From NCBI RefSeq assembly GCF_028476545.1, contig NW_026732766.1, positions 268,501 through 332,500 on the forward strand: a stretch of 64,000 bases of DNA. Reading direction: 5' to 3'. Every line of letters starts with the position of its first letter. The stretch's first letter is position 1. Positions 13,601 through 29,681 of the stretch are shown piece by piece. The DNA is from Physella acuta (taxonomy: Eukaryota; Mollusca; Gastropoda; Physidae). The translations under genes and the position numbers were made by a program. The notes beneath the pieces are model-generated. The model saw nothing but the letters and a program-made list of their open reading frames with translations, was not told the origin of the DNA and did not search any database.

Positions 13601-15350
13601 TGTTTTGAAGCTTGAAAATCAAGTAAAGGATGTTTTGAAGCTTGAAAATCAAGTAAAGGATGTTTTGAAGCTTGAAAATCAAGTAAAGGATGTTTTGAAG
13701 CTTGAAAATCAAGTAAAGGATGTTTTGAAGCTTGAAAATCAAGTAAAGGATGTTTTGAAGCTTTCAACACCTTTGAATACAATAAGTAAGCGTAGTAGTT
13801 TTACTTTTAAATTTCACATTTAAAATGTAGCTGTAATGCTAATTATTTATTTTATCCTATTACATTTTGAGATGCCCAGTTATACCTGTTTATTTTAGAC
13901 CACATATTTTCTGGTGGTGTAAAGGTGACTGATTAAATTATCTATAGACAACCTCTAACTGACTTAATTTAATGAGCCTAAACACTTGGATCAATTTATT
14001 TCCTACCCCCTGTCTACTGGGAGAATTGTGGCAAGAGTTACACCTCTTGTACACCCTGTCTCTGAACCATAGTGGTTGTCTCTTGACTTAGAATCAACAA
14101 ATCCAACAAACACATTAGCTAAGAGCTATGTTGTTGATATGTATGTAGTTACCAGCTATGTTGTTTATAAACACCTGAGCTGACCCACTATGTAGCATAC
14201 GCCGCTTTTTAGTTGTTTTATTTTCTACTTATCAACAATTCATAATTGAAAGCAGCCGTTTACAGACAACAATAAAAATATCAAGCAGAACTTATTACCT
14301 CCCCTTAGTTTCAAATCATTTAAAAAGAAAATTATCTGCCCCTAATAGCCATCACTTATTCGAACCAGCTCTACAGGTGGGGATGAGGGTGGTGGCTAAG
14401 CTGCGTGGTGTCTCGTATGGTCCCCATGAAGAGAATTTGAATTATGTATATAGATTAGCTACCAGCTATGTTATTTATAAACACATTAGCTACCAGCTAT
14501 AGTGTTTACAAACATATTAGCTACAAATACAATAGCTACATTGACTACTTACAACTATGGATAAGTGTTGCCTTATTTAGATCCACTAAATATATCATCA
14601 GTGTATTACCAATGTGTGGTCTTACAACAGACTATATTGAGCTGGATGGAAAATGTATAGAAAATGTATAGATCTTCATACATGGTGTAAACAAGAGCCG
14701 TTTTAAAACATCAGTAGACCTTATAGATATAAAATACATGACAAACTAAATATAACAACAGACAGTATTGAAGTGTCAGTAGAAATAAATAACTTACTTA
14801 TGCACACCCTTTTCCCCCTCACCAAACACACATTTACCTGCTTTCCCCCCCTCCCCACACACACACACATAAAAACATTAAATTGACACAATCACACAGA
14901 AACAAACACATACATTATGTTTAATAATATTAACAATAATTTCACATTTTCCTAACAGAATCCCCTTCATGTAAACCTTACATCTGTCAACTGCACGTTG
15001 ATAATAACACACCAGTAACCAGGGGAACCATTGTTTCTACATTCTATAATGTGTGGGAACGTAACGGCTGCCATTTTAATCAGACAACAGGCAAGCTTGT
15101 AGCACCAGATGATGGCATCTATCTCGTCATTGCAACATTGCTGGAGAATGAAAATAAACTAATTCGAGTGAATGTTTTAATGGGGGATGTGTTATGCAAT
15201 GAAGTTTTTGTCAAGTCTGCCCTAACATCAGTCTGTGCATCAACTGTTGTTTCCATGAAGAAAGGGGGAGAACTTTTCTTTCAAGTGGCTCAAGCTGATG
15301 TAGGGGCAAGGCTACAAGGAGGAAGTGGTTTCACCATTGTTAGATTATAA
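10641..15350 (+). CDS. Gene A: coiled-coil C1q-domain protein with a decapeptide-repeat exon
   Basis: The six coding exons are 10641-10670, 10796-10922, 12033-12113, 12258-12718, 13401-13785 and 14959-15350. All junctions have GT-AG borders and phases (0,1,1,0,1) that keep one 491-residue frame. The N-terminus (MEPGNEAVKTTADKTKAEL) has no signal peptide. Exon 4 is a long charged coiled coil holding the family core SKQKTEDDISEIKQW. Exon 5 is twelve decapeptides (LENQVKDVLK). Exon 6 is a jelly-roll C1q-like domain: FNQTTGKLVAPDDGIYLVIA fits the C1q pattern F-x6-(F/L)-x5-G-x-Y, and the end is GFTIVRL. It lacks the CTHFSC tail of its neighbours. The N-terminal exons resemble the siblings little. 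An AATAAA follows the stop at 15352. The product likely forms a C1q-headed rod; its ligand is unknown. Confidence 0.85.
11310..11790 (-). repeat. Family C dispersed repeat in gene A intron 2
   Basis: Reverse copy of the 5.1-5.6 kb repeat: 'gagccgacccgcagcgtatc', 'tctgcccctaatag' and two C tracts, ending near 'atatatatagattt'. Confidence 0.65.
13401..13760 (+). repeat. Coding minisatellite, 12 x 30 bp
   Basis: Twelve head-to-tail 30-bp units (cttgaaaatcaagtaaagga + tgttttgaag), each coding LENQVKDVLK. Only units 1, 2 and 5 carry visible base changes. It starts at the exon's first base and keeps frame. The following LSTPLNTI aligns with the end of the sibling exon (LEKDVLKLS...), so the array seems to be an expansion of that exon's LEKxVLK core. 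Confidence 0.95.
14170..14460 (-). repeat. Family C dispersed repeat, deleted copy in gene A intron 5
   Basis: 'gagctgacccactatgtagc', 'atctgcccctaatagcc' and 'gaagagaatttg' match the 11310-11790 copy in the same order, with the C-tract region missing. Confidence 0.6.
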
Positions 15351-16040
15351 AAATAAAGTCTGTATTTTACTTACTACATTTAGTGTTGAAAAATAATTTT
15401 CTGTATTTTACTTAATACATTTGGTGTTGTAAAAATTATTTTCTGTACTTTACTTAATACTTTTAGTGTTAGATTGAAAAAATAAATGTCTTATTTTACT
15501 TAATAATTAATACATTTAATGTAAGATTGAAAAAATATATTTCTGAATTTTACCAAAAATATTTGATGTTAGATTTTTTTTTTAATGTTTATTTTACCAA
15601 ATAAAGTTGATGTTTTGTTGTTACAAGTTGAAGCTAGAAGGAGGAAGTGGTTTCACCATTGTTAGATTATAAAATTATAGTCTGTATTTTACTTAATACA
15701 TTTAGTGTTGTAAAAATAATTTTCTGTACTTTACTTAATACATTTGGTGTAAAAATAATTTTCTGTATTTTACATATTTCATTTGGTGTTAGATTGAAAA
15801 CAATTAATGAAATGTCTTATTTTACTTAATACTTTTGATGTAAGATTGTAAAAATAAATGTCTGAATTTTACCAAAAATATTTGATGTTAGATTTTTTTT
15901 AATGTCTTTTGCCAAATAAAGTTGATATTGTTGATGTTATAAGGAGGAAGTGGTTTCACTATTGTAAAGTTTATAAATAAATTTCTTTATGTTACAAAAT
16001 ACATTTGATGTAAGATTATAAAATACATCTTTCTTTCATA
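15316..16040 (+). repeat. Tandem copies of the gene A 3' end
   Basis: The last coding bases of gene A ('ggaggaagtggtttcaccat...', GGSGFTIVRL) plus its ~320-bp 3' UTR are repeated from about 15641 and again, shortened, from about 15942. The UTR units hold internal 'ctgtattttacttaatacat' repeats and several AATAAA/ATAAAG signals. The last unit runs into the truncated C1q exon of A' near 16040. Confidence 0.85.
15352..15357 (+). promoter_or_regulatory. Candidate polyadenylation signal of gene A
   Basis: AATAAA two bases after the stop codon. Others follow in the duplicated UTR units (for example near 15480 and 15855), so the true site is not decided. Confidence 0.4.
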
Positions 16041-16041
16041 A

Positions 16042-16815
16042 AATCCTTGTGAAGCAATAAAACCTAGTGAACACAGTTTTCCTCTTTGATTCGCTAAAAT
16101 AAACAAGAAATGCCATTGGTCAGTTATAGAAGAAATGTATACAATAAATAAATGTTATACATATTGTAGCATGTACAAAGACAAGTCAAACTATAATCAC
16201 ATGTAAAACTTAACAAGGCTTACTAAAATAAAAATGCACAAACAGACAAAACGTGATCAAATGTGGGCATTTATTAAGTATATAGTAATCATATTAACTC
16301 AAAGCCATACAGTAAAGTTATATATGTTTATGTCTCTTAAAATTTTAGTCCTTTTTTTACTTGATTCATTGGTAATAGCATTGTGAATTACTTACAAAAT
16401 TTACACATTGGACACTTAACATGTTTCATTTCAAAAAATTACTTTCTCACCCCATAGCTACTATATGAGTATTCTTTTATGCATAGTTCTTATGGCAAGT
16501 AAAACTATTGCTCTTATTATGTTTCAGCTCTAAACAATATAATCATAAACCAAATTAGCCCAGTAAAAGTAAATAATTGGAGAAGTAAGACAACGACCAC
16601 ATTTTAGAAAACTAAAAACTAAAATTTCTTAATCTACACAAAAATTAACAAACTTGGCGTATAAACAAATGATGAATTGGCTGAATTTCATTTATACATA
16701 TGTTTTTTAAATAAAATTATGATGTTTATAGTACTTAAAGAATAAAGTTAATTGACCTACCAATTGTCTGGAAATCCTGTGACAACTTTAAAACTTCTTT
16801 TTCAAGTGTTTGAAT
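16042..16815 (-). pseudogene. A': remnant of a C1q paralog (last two exons)
   Basis: Exon 16815-16761 is exactly 55 nt, like the siblings, with acceptor CCAG and donor GTAGGT. It codes IQTLEKEVLKLSQDFQTI without a break. The next exon starts at 16093 after TTTTAG and reads ANQRGKLCSLGFIASQG in the right phase, matching the start of the C1q exon of gene B (ANQQVK...FIASQG). At about 16042 it is cut off and replaced by the duplicated 3' end of gene A. No upstream exons were found to 19.5 kb. It is therefore a truncated, convergent relic and probably not functional. Confidence 0.75.
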
Positions 16816-17186
16816 CTGGTAGTGGATACATGGGATGTCATATTTCAGACAGTAAAAAAATATTTATATAATTTACAGATACATTTTGATTGGCCATAAT
16901 CATTGATATATTTTTTGCACAATACAATACATATATTACACATTAACAGCCTGCATAAAGAGAGTGTTAACATTTTATGAAAATTCTGATAACTCAAAAT
17001 TGATTGAGTCATTTTACTTTAAATACAGTTAAAAATAAATGCTTCTTCAAAGTAGCAAATTATACGTTCAATGAAATATCTAAACCACAACACTTTAATC
17101 ACGAAGCTTTTTACTTGTTTTATACAAGCTCTTCCCATGTTATATTTCCGCCACTAATTACATTATTCAAAATATTATTATTTTAT

Positions 17187-17295
<109 letters not shown>

Positions 17296-18284
17296 GTAGA
17301 ATAGCCTACAATAATCTAAGGTGTAGATATATTTTAGTTTCAATATCTTTTTTCATTTAGTTTTACGATAGGAGACATTAACGTTAGGCCTACATCATTC
17401 TCCAAATGTAAGACAAAGGAAAATGTGAGTTTTAATGAAAATAAAAGTACCTTTGTGTACCTACAAAAAATTGAATTGTATTTTGTCTCTTCTAAATCTT
17501 TCACATATGTATTATTCTTCTGATCTTCAGTACTGTTGGACTGGTGTAGATGCCGTTTGATGAAATCGAGTTAATTTTTAGAAACATGAAGTATTTGAAA
17601 CCGATCTTTTTTTTTCTTAATCAGTTTGCAACATCGCTCCAGTTGTTTGTTGTTTTTTTTTTGTATTATTTTTTATGTTAAGAAATAAAAGTCATTGCAT
17701 TAATTATCAATCAGTTTAATGCAAATAAAAAAAGTAAACAAATACTTTTTATAAATTTAATAACATAACAATATATATGGCCCCTTTACACCTTTTACCG
17801 GATTGAAAGTAGAGGACGTGTTCAACCATAACATCCTACTATTCGAATCTTCCGTAGAACAAAATACAAAATAAAACGAATTGAACGATTATTTACATTA
17901 ATTTAGAACAAAGATGTGCGCATCAACGCGACGTTAAAAAAATCAGGTACAAATTTACAGTGGTACAGAAGTCCTTAAGGTGAATGCTGAATGTTTGTGC
18001 GATACTTGTCTTTATGTACCAGGGGATACTACCCAACACTACTGTAGAATGTATAATTTAACTGTTGTCTCCCTTAGATAAGTGTAAGAGATTTTATTGA
18101 TCTCATGTTAACGTAAACAACGTTAAAATTCTCAACGTTGTTACAAGTCAAGCAGTCATACTGGCATGTCTCTAGTTTATAGGCTACGTCATGGTGAATG
18201 TATTTTGTTTACTCACAGTACCTGAATCGAATTTGTCCTTGTTTAGATGTTACTAAACTAAGTTTATTAGTTAGTAAGTATAGT

Positions 18285-18440
18285 TTCGTTTCGAACCTGA
18301 AGGGCCACATTGCAGATGAAGTAGAGTTCACCTGTGTTCGTCATCTCGTGAATGGCTCGTGTGGTCAACATTGTGCACAGCCGCCTTGCGAGTTTCTATA
18401 TGGCACGTTCTGTGCTTTCAAACAAATCCCCCAGTTAATA
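18285..18440 (-). mobile_element. tRNA-derived SINE (family 1), body only
   Basis: In reverse complement it reads 'aaggcggctgtgcacaatgt', 'gaccacacga', 'gtgaactctacttcatctgc', the same order as the copy at 2243-2460. The frame across it is an artefact of the SINE. Confidence 0.75.
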
Positions 18441-19533
18441 TTCAAAACCTTATATAGTGTTTTGTTTTGATTATTTGGTACAGAAAGTGTAATATATTTC
18501 AAACAATTACTAACAACATTAAAAAATATATGCTTCGTCTGTAAAACATTATTTTAAAGGGGATTGCTACCTGCAACATTACCAGCGAGAATAAATAAAC
18601 TTAATTTTTTAAAATAATTTTTTATAAAGGTTGTTATAAATAATACAATAACTATAATACGTAAAACAATTAAAAAGAATGAATATTAAAAGTCGTTTTT
18701 CCTTAAAAATAGACTTTAATCGTTTTGTTCTTTGGACTCAGTGATTTAGGCTTATAGGGCATGCACTATTTATGAAACCCATGTTTTGAACTTGTGACTA
18801 ATCATATTTAATTTTCCTATTAAGAAGGATTATATGAATGCAATTATGAAGCTGGTGGGGTTCGGTACCTTCACAAAGTTTAAGAACCACTGATATAGAG
18901 ATTATAGATAATGCGAGAACAACTCAGTTATGTGGTTACCTTTAAAAATTAAATAGTTAAAAAAATACAGACCTTGAATAAATAAAATTACTCTGCATAT
19001 AACTATTTCGTATTACACAACATGTTTTTTGCTTTTATTTTGTTGATTTGAAAACTTTTAGTATTTTTAAAATAATTCGCTGTAATATAAAAATCCGACT
19101 TAAGTTTTTTTTTTTTTTTTTTTTAACTATTGGATTTTCCCGATATTATGTGGGGCAGCTTAAAGGAACTCTAAACTCCACATTTAGCTGTAGTGATCCT
19201 GAAATATTAGTTATTATAATCTTAAAGGTAATAATCATATGTAGAGACATACACTGTATGTCTGGTATGATAGATAACATAAAATATGTGAGTATGTTGG
19301 TTATATATTATATATATTTTAAGATTTAATGTCCAGTTTTTTAGAAGGTTTCAGTTTCACTTTATTATCAGCCCATAATAATAATATCATAATATTTTAT
19401 ATAATTGAGTTGATCTTACACAAAATTACTTCTAACATTAAAACTTAGTTAAAAATATAATTGAATTTATAGATTTCAACCTTGGTTGATATTAAAACTT
19501 TGTAGACACTTCTTTTTAAAGAAAAATGTGCAG

Positions 19534-23654
<4,121 letters not shown>

Positions 23655-23702
23655 TTTTCATACATCATAATATCTACAGGAAAAAAACATTGTTTAAGGA
23701 GT

Positions 23703-23708
23703 AATAAA
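23703..23708 (+). promoter_or_regulatory. Candidate polyadenylation signal of gene B
   Basis: AATAAA 49 bases after the gene B stop codon. Confidence 0.5.
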
Positions 23709-23719
23709 AGTGTAACTAA

Positions 23720-25340
23720 TTTTTTTTATTTGACGGACAATATCAGGTTAAAATCAGTAAAATCATGTTATGTTGTTTGTTCGTCGTTATACGTAAGGCT
23801 AGAATTTAATTTTATTCAACTTTGGTAACATTTTATTTAATAATAATCAGATTGTTATAGACTTGATAGTATAACATGTTAATGAATTAAGGTATTTTGA
23901 TAAATTTAAAACAGAGTATTATGTTTTGGGGTTGAGTATATTTACATGTTAGAAAGAGTATAAGATACTTTTTAAATAAGAAAAAATAAGGTAAAAAATA
24001 AATGAATCAGATTTTACGTTTTTTTTTCTTATTTAAAGGCAACATTTAGTTTATAAAAATGCTTTGATTTTTTGGAGTGGTCGGATGGGATAAAGAAGGA
24101 GAGCTGTGTGCGGAACCTCGGACATATGACGTCAGTTAGATGAGGACAACAACCCATCTAGGTGAGAAAACTCCAAAATCAAATAACTGCTGCCTTCAAT
24201 GCTAAAAATAGGTTGACAATTGTGTGATGTCATGTTACATGTAGTATAACTAGGTCATAGCTGGGACAGTCGGAACGGAACAACCAGAACCATGGTGATA
24301 AGTGGTAGCCAGTCAAAGATAAGGTCAGGGTCACAGGACTAGAGATGGTAAGAAAGGTGAAGGCCAGTTTGAATTCAAGTCGCGGACTAACTAGAATGCG
24401 TTTACTGGAGCAAGTCTGTCAAGAGAAATTCTGTAGTTGTACTAGTCGGTCCAGAAAATTAATGCAAGCTATAAGTCTAGAAATTCAGCCGCACCAAAGT
24501 CGTCATATATAGAAGAATTGATAATTGACGTGAATAAGGGGAATAGAAGTAGCAGTGATAGAAATAGGTGGAGTGAGATTGAAGACTCAAAATATTAAGA
24601 GCAATTTTCTTCTGTGCTAAATAAAACGTATGAAAAAAATCGTATCAGATTGATCAGTTAATTTTGAGTGTAGGATTACGAAACAGACGAATGCATTTTT
24701 TATACATGAGAAAATAAAATCACACCATCTCCATTTACACACATACACGCCATCGATAAAATACTAAAGTAATTATTTGCTTGCTAAATGTTTAAAACCA
24801 TCAAAGGAAGATACACATTAGTTTGCCTAAGTAAACTTAATGTTTTAATTTTTACAAATAGTTGACATGTTTTCTATTATCGTATTATACGGATACATTT
24901 ACAGATTAAATAGCCTTATAACTAATAACATTAATTTGTATTTTTTAATGATATCAGTTAAAAGTCGTTAATTTTTTTCTAAATAACCTCTTTATAAAGC
25001 TAAAGGAAGACACATTTATCACACAATTTAATATATTTTTATGTCTAGATAATGAGTGGACAACGGTTAAAATAAATAATCTCTATGTACATTGACACAC
25101 AAGACTTGCCTGAAGACATGCCTGAAAAAAATTCTGTACACAAAATAGTTTTGTTTATGTTTATAAAATCAAAGTTGTCTGCTAACGAAGATATTATTAT
25201 TTTAAAATTTATAGATTTTGCTTGTTAAATATTACGCCAAACGTGGCTACGACAACTATTATTGGATTCTCCTAATATTTTTTAAATCTGATATAGCGAC
25301 AATCTAGAACATTTTTAAATAATTGACACTGTCACTTGTA
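23720..25340. other. Intergenic DNA; unclassified GC-richer block 24060-24620
   Basis: Mostly AT-rich. The 24060-24620 block is more balanced in composition and purine-rich and looks like a decayed repeat. Only 'aactccaaaatcaaataactgctgcctt' near 24168 is placed: it matches the middle of the dimeric SINE. No gene is seen. Confidence 0.35.
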
Positions 25341-25344
25341 TGGT

Positions 25345-25545
25345 AAGCTACAATCATCTGAACAAACCTTTGGAATTAGCAGTGTCTCAGCAGCTTCCGT
25401 AAGGAAACCAGAGTTGGCAATACTTTCGCCTGAAAGGTTCCACTCCTGTTTGATTTCGGAGTTTTCTCTCCTAGAAGGGTTGCTGTCCCCAGCTGACGAG
25501 CCTCATCTACTCGAGGGTTCGAACTCGGAGCTTTCGGGTTAGCAA
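25345..25545 (-). mobile_element. Dimeric-type SINE, first monomer only
   Basis: In reverse it reads 'gctaacccgaaagctccgag', 'ttcgaaccctcgag', 'gatgaggctcgtcagctggg', matching the first monomer of the copies at 42918 and 61783. The second monomer and tail are missing. Confidence 0.7.
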
Positions 25546-25779
25546 TGTTTCGACATAATACATTACAATAAAAGGGAAATAACCAAATTATTACAACTGA
25601 GGGCAGGAGGCCAAAGTCGTTACCCTTTTTTATGTTTAAACCATTTTCATCTTTCTTCTCTCATCAATGTCTTATCCATTTGTGGCTTAAGGAAACAGTT
25701 ATCGGATCGATTTTCCAGCCACCCCATATTGTTTTTTATTTTTAAAAAACATGTTTTTTTCGTTTTGATTGCTATAAGA

Positions 25780-25995
25780 CAGGGGTCTCCAAACTACGGC
25801 CCGCGGGCCGGATGCGGCCCGCGAAGTCCTCTCATCCGGCCCGCCGAGATCTTTTTGTCCAAGTAAAAATCATTTGTTGGTGATAGCTGAGGAACTATGC
25901 CCAGAAAAATCAAAGACATGCCTGGAAGAAACTGGCCCCGAACTGAAATTTGATAGTTAATGTGGCCCTCGGACTGAAAAGTTTGGAGACCCCTG
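25780..25995. mobile_element. 216-bp hAT-like non-autonomous element
   Basis: The ends are 'caggggtctccaaact' and 'agtttggagacccctg', perfect inverted repeats with the CAG...CTG termini typical of hAT. The 8-bp duplication ctataaga flanks it at 25772-25779 and 25996-26003. Just inside are GC-rich 'cggcccgcgggccggatgcg' words common in hAT MITEs. There is no transposase. Confidence 0.92.
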
Positions 25996-26744
25996 CTATA
26001 AGACAACATCAAAAATATTCCCTTTTCAAAGGGGAACAACCAAATAAATACAAGTTATACGGAAGGATGCTATGGCTGTCTCCCTTATTAAATTTTCATA
26101 ATTAAAAATCTTTACCAATGTAAAGACAACATACTACGATATTTCTAACCATTTATTTACCTAGTCAACTTTGTTCGCAAGATGACGTATCGTGGTCACC
26201 TGATTAAATGATTTCTTTTTTTTTTCTTCTTTTATAACTATTACATTGGTGGGGATGACCTCCAACACAGTGAAGTAATTTGTGCCAACATCTTTTGCAC
26301 CATATGGTCTATTGACTACGACTTTCCTGCTGGATTAGCTTCGTAAGCATTTAACCAGCCAAGAACAATTTAAACACATCAGATTATTAATGTGTGAGTT
26401 TTTTCTGCTAGATGAGTTGTTGTCCACGGCTAACGAATCTCATTTCCCCCACACAAACGCATTTTATTTTAGCTGCCTTACTAAACACCTTGCCCCGTAA
26501 AAACATATAACTTTAAAGAAATATGCTTATTGGCTGAAATTATAACATGACATCACGTGCTCAAACAAAAGATGCAATAGTAATACATGCATAGAGCTAT
26601 TCACGTAGACTTGGAGTTTATGTGTATGACAAGTAGACAAATAGGCCTACTAATTTAAAAGGAGTTGTAAAAAAAATCATTTATATATATACACGTTCGC
26701 CTCAAGGAATAACTTTGTTACATAATATGGAATAGCTATAATTC

Positions 26745-26890
26745 GGTCGTCATACGTCTTTCATGTGGTCTTAGACGATAGTCATGCATATGTCGTGTGG
26801 TCACATCGTGCTTATACATATGTCATCTGGTCAATCACAGTGGACATATATGTCATGTGATCTCACAAGGTGGTCATACATAAAAAGTTG
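26745..26890 (+). repeat. Degenerate ~33-bp minisatellite (gtcatacat...catgtggtc)
   Basis: About four imperfect units built on 'gtcat(g/a)catatgtc(g/a)tgtggtcac'. A cleaner array of the same unit is at 61262-61440. Confidence 0.65.
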
Positions 26891-26929
26891 TCAAACACGT
26901 CTAATATTTATGTAATATAGTCACAGAAA

Positions 26930-27115
26930 GCCGAAAGAAAATAGTTCAACTTCCAGTTATCAGAAATCGCTGAAATGTTGATACAGAACTATAGATTTGA
27001 TGTAATACTTATATGAAATTTCATCACCCTTACTATAACGGTATCAAGTTATCGTGTTCAAAAATAGACAAACACACACTCACACACCCACAATCTCTCA
27101 ACTAAGTATTTTCGA
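26930..27115 (+). repeat. Family B dispersed repeat, partial
   Basis: 'caacttccagttatcagaaatcgctgaaa', 'gttgatacagaact', 'aacggtatcaagttatcgtg' and a CA-rich stretch match, in order, the larger copies at 34340-35010 and 45037-45790 (reverse). Confidence 0.65.
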
Positions 27116-27295
27116 TTAATGGAGGTATAAATCGTAGAATGTCTGTTGTCCTGGACATTTGTATTATCAACTACTATATAGAACTATTGGAGAAACAAAT
27201 ATTCTGTATGAAACGTATAAGTGACATTCAGTAGACCTATACTTCATTTGTCGTAATAATTTTTAAAATTAAAACTAACTTAATTTAAAAGATAT

Positions 27296-27678
27296 GGGGT
27301 CATCCATAAATGACGTCACGCTTTTTTTGACGATTTTTACCTCCTCCCCTCCGTCACACTTCGTCACAAAAAGCCAGACCCCCCCCCCCCTAAAATGACG
27401 TCACACCTGAACCTACAACCCCCCTCAAAATTGCAGTTGAATTTTTTTAAAACATTGATATTTTTCCAAAATCTTGTCTAAACTATTACAATTTATTAAA
27501 ACAGTTATCTAAAACGCGAAATAACGTCTAAAATTCGTTTTCTAACATTGCTTTTTTATAATGCAAAAATGTGACGTCGCAACATCTGACCCCCCCCCTC
27601 CCCCTCATCACACATCGTCACAAAATTACGGACCCCCCCCTCCCCCCTACGAGTGTGACGTCATTTATGGATGACCCC
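27296..27678. mobile_element. 383-bp MITE with 24-bp terminal inverted repeats
   Basis: The ends are 'ggggtcatccataaatgacg' (24 bp perfect) and its reverse complement. C tracts and a second pair of 'cgtcacaaa' words lie inside. The only possible target duplication is TAT on each side, so the superfamily is undecided. A worn relative lies at 36560-36985. Confidence 0.85.
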
Positions 27679-27927
27679 TATTTGATTAATCAGCATTTAT
27701 ACGTTGTTTTTATTTAAGGCGGTGATTTATTTTGGAGATTATCAATCGTATCTCAGGTAGCCCATCAAGTTATTTTTTTTTATTTGTAAAAATATTAATA
27801 CAAAAGACTGTCGATTAACGATCCGCAGATTCAATTAAATTTAAAATGTGTCAGTAGAAATAATTATAAATGTTTGAAAAACAATAGAAAAATAGAGAAT
27901 AAACAAAATAACTACTTTCATTGCCAT

Positions 27928-28275
27928 TTACATCACCAATATCGTCACCATCACCGTCACCAACGTCATAACCAACACCATCGCATCCCCATCAGCATCA
28001 TCATCAGCATCATCATAACCGTTACCATTACCGTTACCATAACCGTTACCTTTTCCTTTACCATTATTATTACCATTATTATCATTACCCTTTACATTAC
28101 CAATGCCATTACTATTACTATTATCATTGCTACTATCATTACCATTACTATCGCCAATAATATTTATCACAATCATCACCTTCATCTTCATCATATCCAT
28201 CCCCGTTACTGTTACCGTTACAGTTGCTGTTATCGTTACCGTTGCCGTTGGCGTTACTTTTGCGATTGCCATTTT
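27928..28275. repeat. Degenerate trinucleotide/hexamer satellite (ccatta/ccgtta)
   Basis: About 345 bp of imperfect 6-bp units (caccat, taccgt, cattat). Long open frames on both strands are low-complexity artefacts. Confidence 0.85.
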
Positions 28276-28279
28276 CCAT

Positions 28280-29078
28280 TAAATAACACTTTTAATTGCG
28301 TGTTACGTTTATTGTATAGGATTTGATTTGGACGAGTCATAAAATCCTCAACGTCCGAAAACTTTTTAAAAATTGATTATTTTAATCGATTATTGTTCAA
28401 GCTAAACTAGGAATTCTCTTTTAAAAGACAACGATTTACTTTGATGATATAGGTAATCTCTATTCGGATCACTATTCTAGTTTTTATTTTATCAAAATTA
28501 AGTAAAACATTATATATGATATTTATGATATATATACTATAATATGATATATACTTTTTTAACACAAAAAAAGTTCGGCTTGATCGCCATAGTGTAATAT
28601 TCTTAAAATGTTTCTTGTATAAATAAGTGATAAAAAATAATGTTAATGGTTTTGTAAAATAAGTTTTATTTAGCAAACGTATCATTTTAAGAAACGTTAT
28701 GTGGATTGAACATAATCAAAGAAAACGTATCACCATTTACAAAAAAGTCAATTGTGTTTGAAAAAGTGTACACATTACTTCATATAATTCCTTTAGTACC
28801 AATTACTTTCATTGATTGATCACACAAAAAATTACATCCTTTAAACACATCGGGGAAGAAATACATTTTATTAGTTCGTTTTGTTGTTGGAAAAAAACAT
28901 AATTATATAACTAGCATGGATTGATAAAATGCAATGTGGTAGGTAAAACATGGATATTTTAAATACATTTATTTATATTATACACTGAATGTACTATTTA
29001 TCAATTAGTATATTTAATCACTAACATTTTAGAAGCCTTTCCGTTTACAGATGGGTTTTTCACACAGGCCAGGACGGC

Positions 29079-29127
<49 letters not shown>

Positions 29128-29680
29128 TTTTGTGTGTGTATGTATGTATGTGTGGGTGTGTTTGATGTAATGTGTACCGTCTCGTTCTTTGTCTTAATTT
29201 TCAGTTCAACGTTTTGTCTGTAAATATAAGTGCAGGCTAAAGCGTAACATCCGTCATGTATTGCAACAATAAAATTAACACAGCCTAAAGCACACATCTT
29301 AGTGGATCGAACGCGTAGCCTTTTTAAAAAATATACATCCAAATGGCTGAGTGTGTTATCTTGAGTGCAACTGACATATAGGCTAGCCGGCATAGCTATA
29401 GCCTAACGTGATTGCTAAAATGTAAGTTATTTATATGTTCTGATAATGTAGCTAAAGAAGTAGTATTGGTTTACATCTTGTATATTTGAATATTTTTTAT
29501 TTGTCTCTTTAGTTACAGGAGATAATCTGCACTACGTGTAGAGTGAGCTATGAAATTCGCGTTTTAGGGTAGAGAATTACGTTCTTTTTTACTAAAATGT
29601 TAACTTCAAATTTTTTTTTTAAATTATTTTTTATTACTTCTTTAAACATTTTTTTCTTTTAAATGTTATAATGAATGGAA
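28280..29680. other. Intergenic AT-rich DNA with an (AT)n at 29080-29127
   Basis: No exon or element recognised apart from the AT microsatellite and adjacent (GT)n-like 'tgtgtgtgtatgtatg'. Confidence 0.5.
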
Positions 29681-29681
29681 T

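Noticed and set aside
13387-13782. Antisense frames (QASKHPLLDF and IFKLQNILYL repeats) over the decapeptide array
   Set aside because: They are shadows of the 30-bp repeat; a unit length divisible by three keeps several frames open. The sense frame is the one that joins neighbouring exons in phase.
24060-24620. Possible retroelement leader
   Set aside because: Composition suggests a decayed repeat, but no protein motif or terminal repeat was found; left unclassified.
27874-28326. 150-residue His/Ile/Thr-rich frame and its antisense partner
   Set aside because: Both come from a degenerate six-base satellite; no start context, splice signal or domain.
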